Assembly (NCBI GenBank): GCA_050847315.1
Contig: CP193791.1
Strand: one strand, 5' to 3'
DNA from: Cedecea sp000277545
Lineage (GTDB): Bacteria; Pseudomonadota; Gammaproteobacteria; Enterobacterales; Enterobacteriaceae
DNA length: 64,000 nt
A program made the position numbers and the translations under genes. This document shows positions 33,597-42,705 of the stretch, piece by piece; the stretch's first letter is position 1; every line of letters starts with the position of its first letter. The notes beneath the pieces are model-generated. The model saw only the letters and a list, made by a program, of their open reading frames with translations, was not told the origin of the DNA and ran no database searches.

Positions 33597-35141
33597 ATGT
33601 CACTACATGATGTAAAAATTCGCAGCAAGTTAACGCTGACTATTGCTATTTTTATTGTGCTGATGGTCTTCAGCTCAGGGCTTTCTTTACTTAGCCTGAG
33701 CAGAGCAAATACCGGCATTCAAACTATTGTTAACGATGATTACCCGACGACCGTTAAAGCCAACGATCTGATTGATAGTTTCCAGGAGTTCGTGAATACG
33801 CAGCAGCTGATGCTGCTGGATGAAGCCGGTGTATTTCGTCAGAAGTCGGAAAAACACCTTGCGGAGATCAGTGCGCATATTACAGCGCTGCTGGCGGATC
33901 TGAACAAATCCAGTACCGACGCTGCGTCACAAAAAGCGCTGCGGGAGCTGGCCGATATTCGTAAACAGTATCTGGACTCGCGTTTTCGTATTTTACAGGC
34001 GGTGCAACAAAACGATCGCGCCGCCGCGCTGCAGGAAATGATGGCCACCACCATCCAGATTCAGGAAAAATATAAAGATAAGGTGCAAGAGCTTATCGTT
34101 ATCCAGAATCAAAAAATGTCCGCTGCTGGCCAGCAGGTTGATAAAGATTACCACTCTAACCGGCTGGTCACTGTGCTTCTGACTTTGCTGAGTATCGCCC
34201 TGGGTAGCCTCATCGGTATGTTTGTGGTGCGCTCTATTACTCGCCCGCTGGTTCGCGCCGTTGAATTTGCCGGGGCGATTGCCGAAGGCGACCTTACGGG
34301 CAGCATCACGGTTACCCATAAAGATGAAACAGGCGAACTGCTGCAGGCGCTGATGAGCATGAAAGTCCGCCTGCAAGAGATTGTCCATCAGGTTCAGCAG
34401 GGATCGGAAACTATCTCTTCTGCCGCCGCGCAAATTGTCGCCGGGAACCAGGATCTTGCGGCTCGCACCGAAGAGCAGGCCAGCTCCGTAGAGGAAACGG
34501 CGGCTTCCATGGAGCAGATCACCTCCACGGTGAAAAACACCTTTGACCACACCAACGAGGCAACCAAGCTCTCTTCCGAAGCCGCAACGGTGGTGAAAAA
34601 CAACGGCCAGATGATGTCTCAGGTCACCAGCAAAATGCGCGTGATTAATGAAACCTCCAACCGTATGTCGGACATCATTAACCTCATCGACTCCATCGCG
34701 TTCCAGACTAACATTCTGGCGCTGAATGCGGCGGTAGAAGCGGCTCGTGCCGGGGAGCATGGCCGTGGTTTTGCCGTGGTTGCCGGGGAAGTTCGCCAGC
34801 TGGCGCAAAAAAGTGCTTCATCTGCGAGCGAGATCAGAAGCCTGATTGAGAACTCAACCACCCAGACTCGCGAGGGCATGGGGCTGGTGGAAAAAGCGAA
34901 TGCCCAGATTGCCGGTATGATCGAAAACGTGCAGGAAATGAACACCATCCTCGGGGAGATCAAGCAGGCCAGTCAGGAGCAAACCGACGGCATTTCCCAG
35001 ATCAACAGCGCCATTGGTATGATTGATTCCACCACCCAGCAAAACTCCGCGCTGGTGGAAGAATCGGTTGCCGCCGCGGCATCTCTGAATGACCAGGCGA
35101 AGCAGCTGCGTGACCTGGTGCGGGTGTTCCGCCTGCAGTAA
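33597..35141 (+). CDS. Methyl-accepting chemotaxis protein with 4HB sensor
   Basis: 514 residues from the ATG at 33597, which has AAGGGAGAAAAA before it. TM1 is about 12-33, the periplasmic four-helix-bundle sensor about 34-185, TM2 about 187-210 and HAMP about 211-263, then the signalling domain with the tip LIDSIAFQTNILALNAAVEA. The C-terminus (LRVFRLQ-type end, no xWxxF) lacks the CheR tether, so adaptation would depend on assistance from other receptors. Ligand unknown. It has the best sigma-28 promoter of the window and its own terminator. Confidence 0.92.
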   Translation: MSLHDVKIRSKLTLTIAIFIVLMVFSSGLSLLSLSRANTGIQTIVNDDYPTTVKANDLIDSFQEFVNTQQLMLLDEAGVFRQKSEKHLAEISAHITALLADLNKSSTDAASQKALRELADIRKQYLDSRFRILQAVQQNDRAAALQEMMATTIQIQEKYKDKVQELIVIQNQKMSAAGQQVDKDYHSNRLVTVLLTLLSIALGSLIGMFVVRSITRPLVRAVEFAGAIAEGDLTGSITVTHKDETGELLQALMSMKVRLQEIVHQVQQGSETISSAAAQIVAGNQDLAARTEEQASSVEETAASMEQITSTVKNTFDHTNEATKLSSEAATVVKNNGQMMSQVTSKMRVINETSNRMSDIINLIDSIAFQTNILALNAAVEAARAGEHGRGFAVVAGEVRQLAQKSASSASEIRSLIENSTTQTREGMGLVEKANAQIAGMIENVQEMNTILGEIKQASQEQTDGISQINSAIGMIDSTTQQNSALVEESVAAAASLNDQAKQLRDLVRVFRLQ

Positions 35142-35157
35142 TTCAGCTTTCCTTCTC

Positions 35158-35182
35158 AAAGCCAGCGTTAGCTGGCTTTTTT
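35158..35182 (+). terminator. Terminator of the second chemoreceptor gene
   Basis: AAAGCCAGC / GCTGGCTTT hairpin with a 4-nt loop and six T, 17 nt after the stop codon. Confidence 0.85.
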
Positions 35183-35232
35183 CATTTCTACGCACGGTTT
35201 TTATCTCCGGCATGACAATGCTGCTTATTATT

Positions 35233-35250
35233 GTTATGTTATAACATATC
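35233..35250. promoter_or_regulatory. Zur-like operator before the COG0523 GTPase gene
   Basis: Contains the perfect 14-bp palindrome TATGTTATAACATA centred 42 nt before the start codon. It resembles the gammaproteobacterial Zur box core (TGTTATA-TATAACA) recalled from znu promoters, though the half-site spacing is shorter. The downstream gene is of the zinc-chaperone type. Confidence 0.5.
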
Positions 35251-35282
35251 AATAATAGCTGCGCAGTCAGTAAGGAGTTGCA

Positions 35283-36503
35283 ATGTCATCGTTAACACAG
35301 GCCCACAATCGGCCAAAGAAACTGCCCGTTACCGTGCTGTCCGGTTTTTTGGGTGCCGGTAAAACCACTTTGCTGAATCATATTTTAAATAACCGGGAAG
35401 GGCGGCGGGTGGCGGTGATCGTCAACGATATGTCCGAGGTGAATATTGACGCTGCGCTGGTGCGTGAGGGCGGTTCAAGCCTGACGCGCACCGATGAAAA
35501 GCTGGTGGAGATGAGCAACGGCTGCATTTGCTGCACCCTGCGTGAAGATCTGCTGGTGGAAATCAGCCAGCTTGCCCGGGAAGGGCGTTTTGATAACCTG
35601 GTCATCGAATCTACCGGTATTTCCGAACCGCTGCCCGTGGCGGAAACGTTCACCTTTGTGGACGATAAGGGGGAAAGCCTGTCCGATATCGCCCGGCTCG
35701 ACACCATGGTGACGGTGGTGGACGGCTTTAACTTCCTTCGGGATTATGAATCCTACGACAGCATTCAGTCTCGCGGCGAGTCCATGGGCGAAGGGGACGA
35801 GCGCACCGTGGTCGACCTGCTGATTGACCAGATAGAATTTTGCGATGTGCTTGTACTTAACAAAACGGATCTTATCGGCGACGCGGAGAAACGCCGCCTG
35901 ATGTCCGTGCTGCATTCCCTTAACCCACGCGCAAAAATCATCACTTCGGCGTTTAGCCAGGTTAGCCTTGACCAGGTTCTGGATACCGGGCTGTTTGACT
36001 TCGATGCCGCCGCTCAGGCGCCGGGCTGGCTAAAAGAGCTGCGCGGCGAACATACGCCGGAAACCGAAGAATACGGCATTCGTAATTTTGTTTTTCGTGC
36101 CCGGCGCCCCTTCCACCCGGCGCGTTTCCAGATGGTGACCGACGGCGGTCTGAAAGGCGTGATTCGCTCCAAAGGCTTTTTCTGGCTGGCAAGTCGCCCT
36201 CAGCATGCCGGATCCTGGTCCCACGCGGGCGGCGTGATGCGCCAGGGGCTGGCAGGGATGTGGTGGGCCAGCATTCCCCGTGAACAGTGGCCGCAGGATG
36301 CCGACAGCCTCCGGCACATTTTAAAGCACTGGGAAGACGGTATTGGCGATGCGCGCCAGGAGATTGTTTTCATCGGCATTGATATGGACGAGGCGAGCCT
36401 GCGCGAGAAGCTGGAGTATGCCTTACTCACCGATGCCGAAATGGCAGAAGGGCCTAAAGCCTGGGCTCGGTATTACGATCCGATTGATGCCTGGTTCGAC
36501 TGA
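35283..36503 (+). CDS. COG0523 GTPase, putative zinc metallochaperone (ZigA/YeiR-like)
   Basis: 406 residues of the G3E GTPase family: Walker A FLGAGKTTLLNH (about 22-33), the metal-binding motif NGCICCTL (CxCC, about 80-87), ESTG, NKTD (about 197) and a CobW C-terminal domain with FHPARF and the acidic C-terminus. Family members deliver zinc to target enzymes when zinc is scarce and are often Zur-repressed. A Zur-like palindrome immediately upstream supports this role. Monocistronic, with TAAGGAGTTGCA before the ATG. The client protein cannot be inferred. Confidence 0.85.
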   Translation: MSSLTQAHNRPKKLPVTVLSGFLGAGKTTLLNHILNNREGRRVAVIVNDMSEVNIDAALVREGGSSLTRTDEKLVEMSNGCICCTLREDLLVEISQLAREGRFDNLVIESTGISEPLPVAETFTFVDDKGESLSDIARLDTMVTVVDGFNFLRDYESYDSIQSRGESMGEGDERTVVDLLIDQIEFCDVLVLNKTDLIGDAEKRRLMSVLHSLNPRAKIITSAFSQVSLDQVLDTGLFDFDAAAQAPGWLKELRGEHTPETEEYGIRNFVFRARRPFHPARFQMVTDGGLKGVIRSKGFFWLASRPQHAGSWSHAGGVMRQGLAGMWWASIPREQWPQDADSLRHILKHWEDGIGDARQEIVFIGIDMDEASLREKLEYALLTDAEMAEGPKAWARYYDPIDAWFD

Positions 36504-36546
36504 CTGAAGCCCGGCTGCCCGTTGGCAGGCAACCGGGCAACCTGGC

Positions 36547-37479
36547 CTAGTGCAGCTCTACGGCGTAGTCATCCACCGGGGTGATTTTCTTGATCAGCTT
36601 GTTATCAAACAGGAACTGTTCGTAGGCCTGGTAGCGGGCGCGGTCGAGTTTGGCCGGGTCAGTTGCAAACAGCGGCAGGCTTGCCTGCCAGGCCTGCTTA
36701 TTCAGCTCGGTATTCAGCTCCGCATGGGCTTTGGCAAAGGCCTGCCAGGTCTCCTGCGGATGTGCCTGCAGGTACTCGTTGCCTTTTTTCAGCGCGGCGA
36801 AGAATTTTTTGATCTTCGGTTCATTCGCCGTTTTACGATTCGCCACAAAAATCAGCTCATCGTAGGCGGGGACGCCGTAGTCCTCGACGTTAAACACCAC
36901 CGGGGGTTTACCCTGAAGCTTCAGCTCGATCGCTTCGATATTGCGGTAGCCGCCGATCACCGCATCCACCTGGCCCGCCAGCAGAGCGCTGGTGAGCTGG
37001 AAGTTGACGTTGATGAGCTTCATCTCTTCCGGTTTGACGTGCTCATGCTCAAGCAGGGTGGCAAGCGTCGCCTGCTCGATACCGCTGACGGAATAGCCGA
37101 TTTTTTTGCCTTTAAGATCCGCTGGTGATTTGATGGTCTGATCCAGCGTCATCACCGTATTCAGCGGGGTGTTAATCAGCGTCCCGACGCGCACCAGCGG
37201 CAGCCCCTGATCGGCAAAGAAATGCAGCTGTGGCTGGTAGGTAATGGCCAGATCGGCCTGCCCGGCGGCAACCAGGCGCGGCGGCAACGCCGGGTCAGAC
37301 GGCGGGATGATCTTCACGTCCAGCCCTTCGGCCTTAAAAGCGCCAATTTGTTCGGCCACCATAATGGGCGCGTGATCGGGATTAATGTACCAGTCCAGCA
37401 CCAGGGTCAGCTTTTCAGCGGCGGAGGCCTGAGCGGCAAAGGCGGCGGTGAGCAGCAGGCCACACAGCGTTTTTTTCAT
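36547..37479 (-). CDS. thiY: ThiY-type substrate-binding protein for thiamine pyrimidine precursor
   Basis: 310 residues with a signal peptide (to about QASA) and the NMT1/THI5-like fold (LTLVLDWYINPDHAPIMVAE, DLAITYQP, ADLKGKKIGYSVSGIEQ). In other bacteria ThiY binds N-formyl-4-amino-5-aminomethyl-2-methylpyrimidine in the periplasm. It is last in the TPP-riboswitch operon tenA-thiZ-thiX-thiY, 25 nt after thiX. The assignment follows from family and context; binding of another aromatic pyrimidine is possible. Confidence 0.85.
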   Translation of the reverse strand: MKKTLCGLLLTAAFAAQASAAEKLTLVLDWYINPDHAPIMVAEQIGAFKAEGLDVKIIPPSDPALPPRLVAAGQADLAITYQPQLHFFADQGLPLVRVGTLINTPLNTVMTLDQTIKSPADLKGKKIGYSVSGIEQATLATLLEHEHVKPEEMKLINVNFQLTSALLAGQVDAVIGGYRNIEAIELKLQGKPPVVFNVEDYGVPAYDELIFVANRKTANEPKIKKFFAALKKGNEYLQAHPQETWQAFAKAHAELNTELNKQAWQASLPLFATDPAKLDRARYQAYEQFLFDNKLIKKITPVDDYAVELH

Positions 37480-37504
37480 CTTCTTAATTCCTTAATTAAG
37501 GCGG

Positions 37505-38275
37505 TTATTCGTTGTTTTCAGGCGACCAGACAATCAGCCGCCGCAGCAGGGCATCGACCGCCAGCCAAAGCAGAACGGTCATCAGGACTAAAATAAACAG
37601 CGCGGCAAAGCAGACGTCGGTTTGCATGCGGGCGTTGGCGTTCAGCATGACGTAGCCCAGCCCTTCGGCAGAGCCCACCCATTCGCCAATAATTGCCCCG
37701 ATGGGGGCGACGGCGGCGGCCATGCGCAGCCCCGAGCCAAAAGCAGGCAGCGCCGCCATCAGCCGGACGTGCCTCAGCTGCGCCCAGCGTGAAGCCCCCA
37801 TCGTGCGGGCCAGATCCAGATAGTCGTTATTCACCCGGCGCAGTCCGTCAAAGAACGACGACACCACCGGGAAGAAAATCACCAGCACCGCCATCGCCAC
37901 TTTGGCGCTCATGCCAAAGCCGAACCACAGCACCAGCAGCGGTGCGAGGGCAAACACCGGGATTGCCTGACTGGTGAGTACCAGCGGCATCAGCCAGCGC
38001 TGGAGGCGGGGGGAAAACATCATGCCCAGCGCCAGGCCTGCACCGAGGAGTACGCCCAGAATTAGCCCGCTGATAATCTCTGAAGCGGTGACCAGCGTGT
38101 GCCAGGCGAGATAATCGCGGCCATCCCATAACGCCAGTGCCACCGAAGCGGGAGAGGGCAAAAGAAAGGCGGGAATATTGCCGAGGGTAAGCAGATACCA
38201 AAGTAGCAGCAGCCCGGCAAAGACGGTCAGCCCGCGGCGCAGGCGTGTAGCAGGGGTGTCTGAAGTCAGCTTCAT
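37505..38275 (-). CDS. thiX: ThiX-type ABC transporter permease
   Basis: 256-residue BPD-type permease (TauC/SsuC-like) with about six membrane helices and the cytoplasmic EAA loop (FDGLRRVNNDYLDLARTMGAS). It pairs with thiZ and thiY to import the HMP precursor across the inner membrane. The ATG overlaps the thiZ stop by 4 nt. Confidence 0.85.
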   Translation of the reverse strand: MKLTSDTPATRLRRGLTVFAGLLLLWYLLTLGNIPAFLLPSPASVALALWDGRDYLAWHTLVTASEIISGLILGVLLGAGLALGMMFSPRLQRWLMPLVLTSQAIPVFALAPLLVLWFGFGMSAKVAMAVLVIFFPVVSSFFDGLRRVNNDYLDLARTMGASRWAQLRHVRLMAALPAFGSGLRMAAAVAPIGAIIGEWVGSAEGLGYVMLNANARMQTDVCFAALFILVLMTVLLWLAVDALLRRLIVWSPENNE

Positions 38276-39012
38276 TCGGCGGCCCTGATCAACTGTTGCA
38301 GCAGCCCGGCCTGGCTTTGGAGTAGATCTACATCGTCCGGCGCGCGGGGCGGCTGCCCGGCAATAACATGCGTATCGTCGATGCCCTCAGGCCAGCGGGA
38401 GAGCACCAGCAGGCGGTGGCTGAGCCGACAGGCTTCCATCGGATCGTGAGTGATCAGCAGCACGGTATTTTTTGCCAGCAGCCTGGCCGCCAGGTCCTGA
38501 ATGGCCGTGCGGGTGATGGCATCCAGCGCCGAAAACGGCTCATCCATCAGCACTATCGGGCGCTTTTCGTAAAGCGTTCTGGCGATGGCGGCACGTTGCC
38601 TCATCCCGCCCGATAGCGAAGCTGGCAGGGCTTTGGCATAGCCAGCCAGCCCGACCTGCTCAATCAAATGTTCCGTCCATTGTCTGTCGACCGCCTCACC
38701 ACGCAGGCGAGCTCCGAGGGCCACGTTCTGCTCAATGCTGAGCCACGGGTAGAGCAAATCTTTCTGCCCCATCCAGGCGATACGCCCGGCAACCGGCAGA
38801 CCGTCGCTGCAGGTCACGCTTCCGCCACTGGCCTGCGCCAGCCCGGCGATAATCTTTAGCAGGCTGGTTTTACCGGCCCCGCTCGCGCCCAGCAGGGCAA
38901 CGAAGCTGCTGCCGGGAATATCAAAATTCAGCCGCTCAAAAATGGTCTGCTGGCCAAAGCGCAGGCTGAGATCGCGCACCTGAATGCCCGGCGAAGTCGC
39001 GCTGTCGGTCAT
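38272..39012 (-). CDS. thiZ: ThiZ-type ABC transporter ATP-binding protein
   Basis: 246 residues with Walker A GASGAGKTSLLKI (about 40-52), signature LSGGMRQRAAIART (about 134), Walker B PIVLMDEPFSALDA and the H-loop LLITHDP. TauB/SsuB-like subfamily. It energises thiX. The start overlaps the tenA stop by 4 nt (ATGA), indicating tight coupling. Confidence 0.87.
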   Translation of the reverse strand: MTDSATSPGIQVRDLSLRFGQQTIFERLNFDIPGSSFVALLGASGAGKTSLLKIIAGLAQASGGSVTCSDGLPVAGRIAWMGQKDLLYPWLSIEQNVALGARLRGEAVDRQWTEHLIEQVGLAGYAKALPASLSGGMRQRAAIARTLYEKRPIVLMDEPFSALDAITRTAIQDLAARLLAKNTVLLITHDPMEACRLSHRLLVLSRWPEGIDDTHVIAGQPPRAPDDVDLLQSQAGLLQQLIRAAE

Positions 39013-39689
39013 GAGGCATTCAGCCCCATCTGCCAGAACGCGGATTCAAGCTGCGTCGCGGTGGTAAAAATCTGTGATAGCTCTGAGAAACGGCTTTCCG
39101 CGCCACGCTGGTGGCCTACGTTTTCGAGCAACTGCACAGCGGCCCGCACGCCGGTGAGGTAGCCTTCATCGCCATAGTTACGGATCCAGTTCGCGTAGGG
39201 ATTGCCTGCCATCACCGTGTCGGAGCTATGCAGCAGGCCAAGGCCGATTTCTGCATATCCGGCCACGCAGGGCAGCAGCGCAGCCAGCAGATCGAGCGCG
39301 TCGCCTGAATGGCCAATATCCAGCACGTAACGGGTGTAATTCATGGTTTCTGGCGCTTCCGCCTCGGCCACTATTTGCGCTTCGTCCAGGCCCCAGCTTC
39401 GACAGTAAGCCACATGGAGCGGCAGCTCGGAGACAATGGCATTCAGCGATGCGGTCGCGGTGCGCATTTCCGGCAGCGTGCGAAGCTTGCTGACCAGCAG
39501 GGCGTAGGCGCGGGCAAAATGAATCAGGAAAAGATAATCCTGGGTCAGATAGCGCTTAAATGCGGCTTCAGGCAGCGTGCCGACAGCAAGCTGCTGCAGA
39601 AAAGGGTGATCGACGTAATCCTGCCAGTGCTGGCCGGCCTGCTCGCGCAGTCGTCCGTAAAGACCGTTTTCGAAAAGTGGGGTGTACAT
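39009..39689 (-). CDS. tenA: TenA, aminopyrimidine aminohydrolase
   Basis: 226 residues of the TenA/heme-oxygenase-like helical fold. Motifs include YLTQDYLFLIHFARAYAL, the catalytic Cys in LLPCVAGYAEIG (about 138) and a C-terminal Glu-containing helix (LESAFWQMGL). It hydrolyses 4-amino-5-aminomethyl-2-methylpyrimidine to HMP for thiamine salvage. The ATG follows CCAGGAGGTCCC. First gene behind the TPP riboswitch. Confidence 0.92.
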   Translation of the reverse strand: MYTPLFENGLYGRLREQAGQHWQDYVDHPFLQQLAVGTLPEAAFKRYLTQDYLFLIHFARAYALLVSKLRTLPEMRTATASLNAIVSELPLHVAYCRSWGLDEAQIVAEAEAPETMNYTRYVLDIGHSGDALDLLAALLPCVAGYAEIGLGLLHSSDTVMAGNPYANWIRNYGDEGYLTGVRAAVQLLENVGHQRGAESRFSELSQIFTTATQLESAFWQMGLNAS

Positions 39690-39756
39690 GGGACCTCCTG
39701 GGTAAGTGGAGATCCGGGCGCGCAGAGGTATGAACAGACAATAACAGAGCTGTGAT

Positions 39757-39848
39757 TGCCGACCGTCCCTTCGCTGGCATGACCCAGATCAGGTTCAAAG
39801 GGTTCGGCTTACGCCATCTCAGCCCATACAGGACACCCCTCGGAGGTG
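39757..39848 (-). ncRNA. TPP (THI-element) riboswitch
   Basis: The minus strand shows the conserved core: GAGGGGTGTCC, then GGGCTGAGATGG, then ACCTGATCTGGGTCATGCC followed by AGCGAAGGGA, matching the thi-box order and the P2/P4 arms. It lies 70-160 nt upstream of tenA, whose Shine-Dalgarno it could mask when thiamine pyrophosphate is bound. Confidence 0.95.
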
Positions 39849-40013
39849 CCTGTTATACGACATTTACTTTTTGATTACAATCGCCGGGCGCTGTGTCTGA
39901 TCTTGCTGAAAGCGACGATCCGTTTAGTGCGGTATCGCAATATTTTGCTGGCACACGGGGCGGGAATTTTGTCACTGTAGGCCGGTTACCTACGAGTCTA
40001 AGGATGATATCCG

Positions 40014-41036
40014 ATGAAAAAGATTGGCTTTCTCTCTTTTGGCCACTGGTCGCCTGCCGCCCAGTCCGGCACGCGCTCTGCGGCGGATACGCTGCTGCAG
40101 TCCATCGATCTTGCCGTTGCTGCAGAAGAGCTTGGCGCGGACGGCGCTTACTTCCGCGTGCACCATTTTGCTCGTCAGCTAAGCTCGCCTTTCCCGCTGC
40201 TGGCGGCCATTGGGGCAAAAACTAAACGTATTGAAATCGGCACCGGCGTGATCGATATGCGCTATGAAAACCCGCTTTACATGGTGGAGGATGCGGGCGC
40301 CGCGGACTTGATTGCCGGGGGCCGCCTGCAGCTTGGAATCAGCCGTGGCTCGCCGGAGCAGGTGATCGACGGCTGGCGCTATTTTGGCTATGTGCCGGGC
40401 GAAGGAGAGACCGAAGCCGATATGGCGCGCCGTCATACCGAAGTGTTCCTCGAGGCGCTGAAAGGGGACGGTTTTGCCGAACCTAACCCGCAGCCGATGT
40501 TTCCTAATCCGCCGGGGTTGCTGCGTCTGGAGCCGTTTTCTGCCGGGCTACGGGAGCGAATCTGGTGGGGAGCCAGCTCCAACGCGACCTCGGAGTGGGC
40601 CGCGAAGTTAGGGATGAACCTGCAAAGCTCCACGCTGAAAACCGATGAATCCGGCGAGCCGTTTCATATCCAGCAGGCGAAGCAAATCCGTGCTTATCGG
40701 GCCGCGTGGAAAGAGGCGGGCCATACGCGTGAGCCGCGCGTTTCCGTCAGCCGCAGCATCTTCGCGTTAATGGACCAGCGCGACCGCAACTACTTCGGCG
40801 GCAGCGGCAAAGAAGGCGATCAGGTTGGCTACATCGAGCCACAAACCCGGGCCATTTTCGGCCGCAGCTATGCCGCTGAACCGGAACTGCTCATTAAGCA
40901 ACTGGCGCAGGATGAAGCGATTGCTGAAGCCGACACGCTGCTGTTAACCGTGCCAAACCAGCTGGGCGTGGATTATAACGCGCACGTCATCGAATCTATT
41001 CTGAAGCACGTTGCACCAGAGTTGGGCTGGCGCTAA
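40014..41036 (+). CDS. LLM-class flavin-dependent oxidoreductase
   Basis: 340 residues of the luciferase-like monooxygenase fold (TIM barrel). Characteristic segments are IDLAVAAEELGADGAYFRVH, RIEIGTGVIDMRYENPLYM and RLQLGISRGSPEQVIDGW. These proteins use FMNH2 from a partner reductase to oxidise small substrates such as sulfonates, amines or pyrimidines; substrate unknown. It is divergent from the thiamine operon across the riboswitch. The start ATG is at 40014 behind a weak AAGGATGATATCCG. A DUF1349 gene follows 24 nt downstream. Confidence 0.82.
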   Translation: MKKIGFLSFGHWSPAAQSGTRSAADTLLQSIDLAVAAEELGADGAYFRVHHFARQLSSPFPLLAAIGAKTKRIEIGTGVIDMRYENPLYMVEDAGAADLIAGGRLQLGISRGSPEQVIDGWRYFGYVPGEGETEADMARRHTEVFLEALKGDGFAEPNPQPMFPNPPGLLRLEPFSAGLRERIWWGASSNATSEWAAKLGMNLQSSTLKTDESGEPFHIQQAKQIRAYRAAWKEAGHTREPRVSVSRSIFALMDQRDRNYFGGSGKEGDQVGYIEPQTRAIFGRSYAAEPELLIKQLAQDEAIAEADTLLLTVPNQLGVDYNAHVIESILKHVAPELGWR

Positions 41037-41060
41037 ATAAAACAGGGAAAAGGTCATGCT

Positions 41061-41636
41061 ATGAGCGAGGATTTTTACTGGATTAATGAGCCAAAAGTCT
41101 GGCAAGAAGGCGACGGCGGGCTGACGGTTGTCACCGATGAACAAACCGACTTCTGGCGCAAAACATGGTACGGGTTTGAGCGTTTCTCCGGCCATTTTTA
41201 TGGCTGCAACGTGCGGGGGGATTTTACTTTCCAGGTGAAGGTCAAAGCTGAATTTAGCGCACTCTACGACCAGGCCGGCATCATGTTGATGGGGGATGAA
41301 TCCCACTGGCTAAAAGCGGGCATCGAGTTTAACGACGACGCGCCTGCCATTGGCAGCGTGCTGACGCAGGGCCATTCCGACTGGGCAACCGGCGTCTTTC
41401 CCGGTCAAGCAAATCTGTTCTGGATGCGCCTGACCCGAAAAGGGGACAGCCTGCGGCTGCAGTATTCCGTTGACGGCAAAAGCTGGCCGCTGCTGAGACT
41501 GGCGCATTTCCCCGGATTCGACGCATGCAGGGTAGGCGTGATGTGCTGCACCCCGCAGCGTGGCGGGCTGGCGGTGAACTTCGAAGAAATGATGCTGAGT
41601 GCCGCGCTGGATAAAGGACTGCACGATTTAAGTTAA
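41061..41636 (+). CDS. DUF1349 (concanavalin-like beta-jelly-roll) protein
   Basis: 191 residues in the DUF1349/Regulation of enolase 1-like family (FWRKTWYGFERFSGHFYGCN, DQAGIMLMGDESHWLKAGIE, VGVMCCTPQRGGLAVNFEEM). No signal peptide is present, so it is cytoplasmic. The family fold resembles carbohydrate-binding jelly rolls, but no activity is established for these bacterial members. Likely cotranscribed with the LLM oxidoreductase (24-nt gap). Confidence 0.8.
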   Translation: MSEDFYWINEPKVWQEGDGGLTVVTDEQTDFWRKTWYGFERFSGHFYGCNVRGDFTFQVKVKAEFSALYDQAGIMLMGDESHWLKAGIEFNDDAPAIGSVLTQGHSDWATGVFPGQANLFWMRLTRKGDSLRLQYSVDGKSWPLLRLAHFPGFDACRVGVMCCTPQRGGLAVNFEEMMLSAALDKGLHDLS

Positions 41637-41658
41637 TCAGCCGTTTAGTCGGGCGGCG

Positions 41659-41699
41659 CCCCGCCAGACATTTGCCAGGCAGGGTTTCTCCTGGCGGGG
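41659..41699. repeat. Inverted repeat downstream of the DUF1349 gene
   Basis: Arms CCCCGCCAG (41659-41667) and CTGGCGGGG (41691-41699) flank a 23-nt loop. No T run follows, so it is a structural or REP-like element rather than a standard terminator. Confidence 0.45.
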
Positions 41700-41828
41700 A
41701 CAAAGCCGGTAAAGGGGCAAATGTTTTTCCGTTGGGCATTGAAAATAAAGTGCAAACGCTTCGCGCTTCATTCAGCCCGGTATAATTCGTAGTATATTGT
41801 GAGTATTGATGGTTATCAGGTGCTCTTC

Positions 41829-42557
41829 ATGTCTTACTCCATCGGCGAATTTGCCCGGCTCTGCGGGATAAACGCCACCACGCTCCGTGCCTGGCAGCGT
41901 CGTTACGGCCTGCTCAAGCCGATGCGAACCGATGGCGGTCATCGGCAGTACAGCGACGAAGATATCCAGCAGGCGCTTAACATTCTCGACTGGGTGAAAA
42001 AAGGGGTGCCGGTCAGCCAGGTTAAGCCGCTGCTGGCCCGGCCTGAAATGCGCCGGGCGAACAACTGGCTTGGCCTGCAGGAGAGTATGTTGCAGCGGCT
42101 GAATGAGGGGAAAATCGAATCTCTTCGCCAGCTTCTCTACGATGCAGGCCGGGAATATCCGCGCGCGGAACTGGTGACGGAAGTGTTGCGCCCGCTGCGC
42201 AGTAAAGTCTCGGCTAACGTACCGGCCATCATGACCCTGCGCGAAATTCTCGACGGCATCATTATCGCCTACACCTCGTTTTGCCTTGAAGGGGATAAAA
42301 GAGCGCCCGGTGACAACTGCCTGATTACCGGCTGGCATCTGAGTGACCCCTGCGAAATCTGGCTGGAGGCGCTCAGGCGAACCGGCCAGGGACACCGCAT
42401 CGACGTGCTTCCCGTTCCGCCTGCCGTCCTGGCCCCGGAAATCTTTCCCGATCGAAAATGGCTGCTGGTCACCTCCGGTAAGCTGACGGCGACACGTAAA
42501 AAGCAGCTTGAACTCTGGCAGCAGCAGGGTGCTATGTTCGAGGTCATTCCCCTCTAG
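41829..42557 (+). CDS. MlrA/LitR-like MerR-family regulator
   Basis: 242 residues from the ATG at 41829. The N-terminal MerR winged helix matches E. coli MlrA closely (INATTLRAWQRRYGLLKP, RTDGGHRQYSDEDI), and the C-terminal half resembles the degenerate cobalamin-binding-like domain of MlrA/BluR. The exact B12-binding DxHxxG motif is not present, so direct B12 light sensing is doubtful. A TATAAT at 41781 could be its -10. The downstream operon starts with a palindrome that matches the MlrA box in half-sites and spacing, so this protein is probably its regulator. Confidence 0.85.
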   Translation: MSYSIGEFARLCGINATTLRAWQRRYGLLKPMRTDGGHRQYSDEDIQQALNILDWVKKGVPVSQVKPLLARPEMRRANNWLGLQESMLQRLNEGKIESLRQLLYDAGREYPRAELVTEVLRPLRSKVSANVPAIMTLREILDGIIIAYTSFCLEGDKRAPGDNCLITGWHLSDPCEIWLEALRRTGQGHRIDVLPVPPAVLAPEIFPDRKWLLVTSGKLTATRKKQLELWQQQGAMFEVIPL

Positions 42558-42705
42558 GCTCGTTTTCCCCTCCACAATATCCTCCTCCAGCGGCCCGCTG
42601 AAAACGCGGTGGGCCGAGCTGTGCTATCAAAAAATGAAAATCTACCGCATCGTTTAACTTTTTGTAAATAATTGAAATTGTTAATTTTTTAAAAATATCA
42701 CAATC

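Noticed and set aside
36506..36540. GC-rich inverted repeat after the COG0523 gene as terminator
   Set aside because: Arms pair (GCCCGG / CCGGGC with inner CTGCC / GGCAG) but no T run follows, so a terminator call is not supported.
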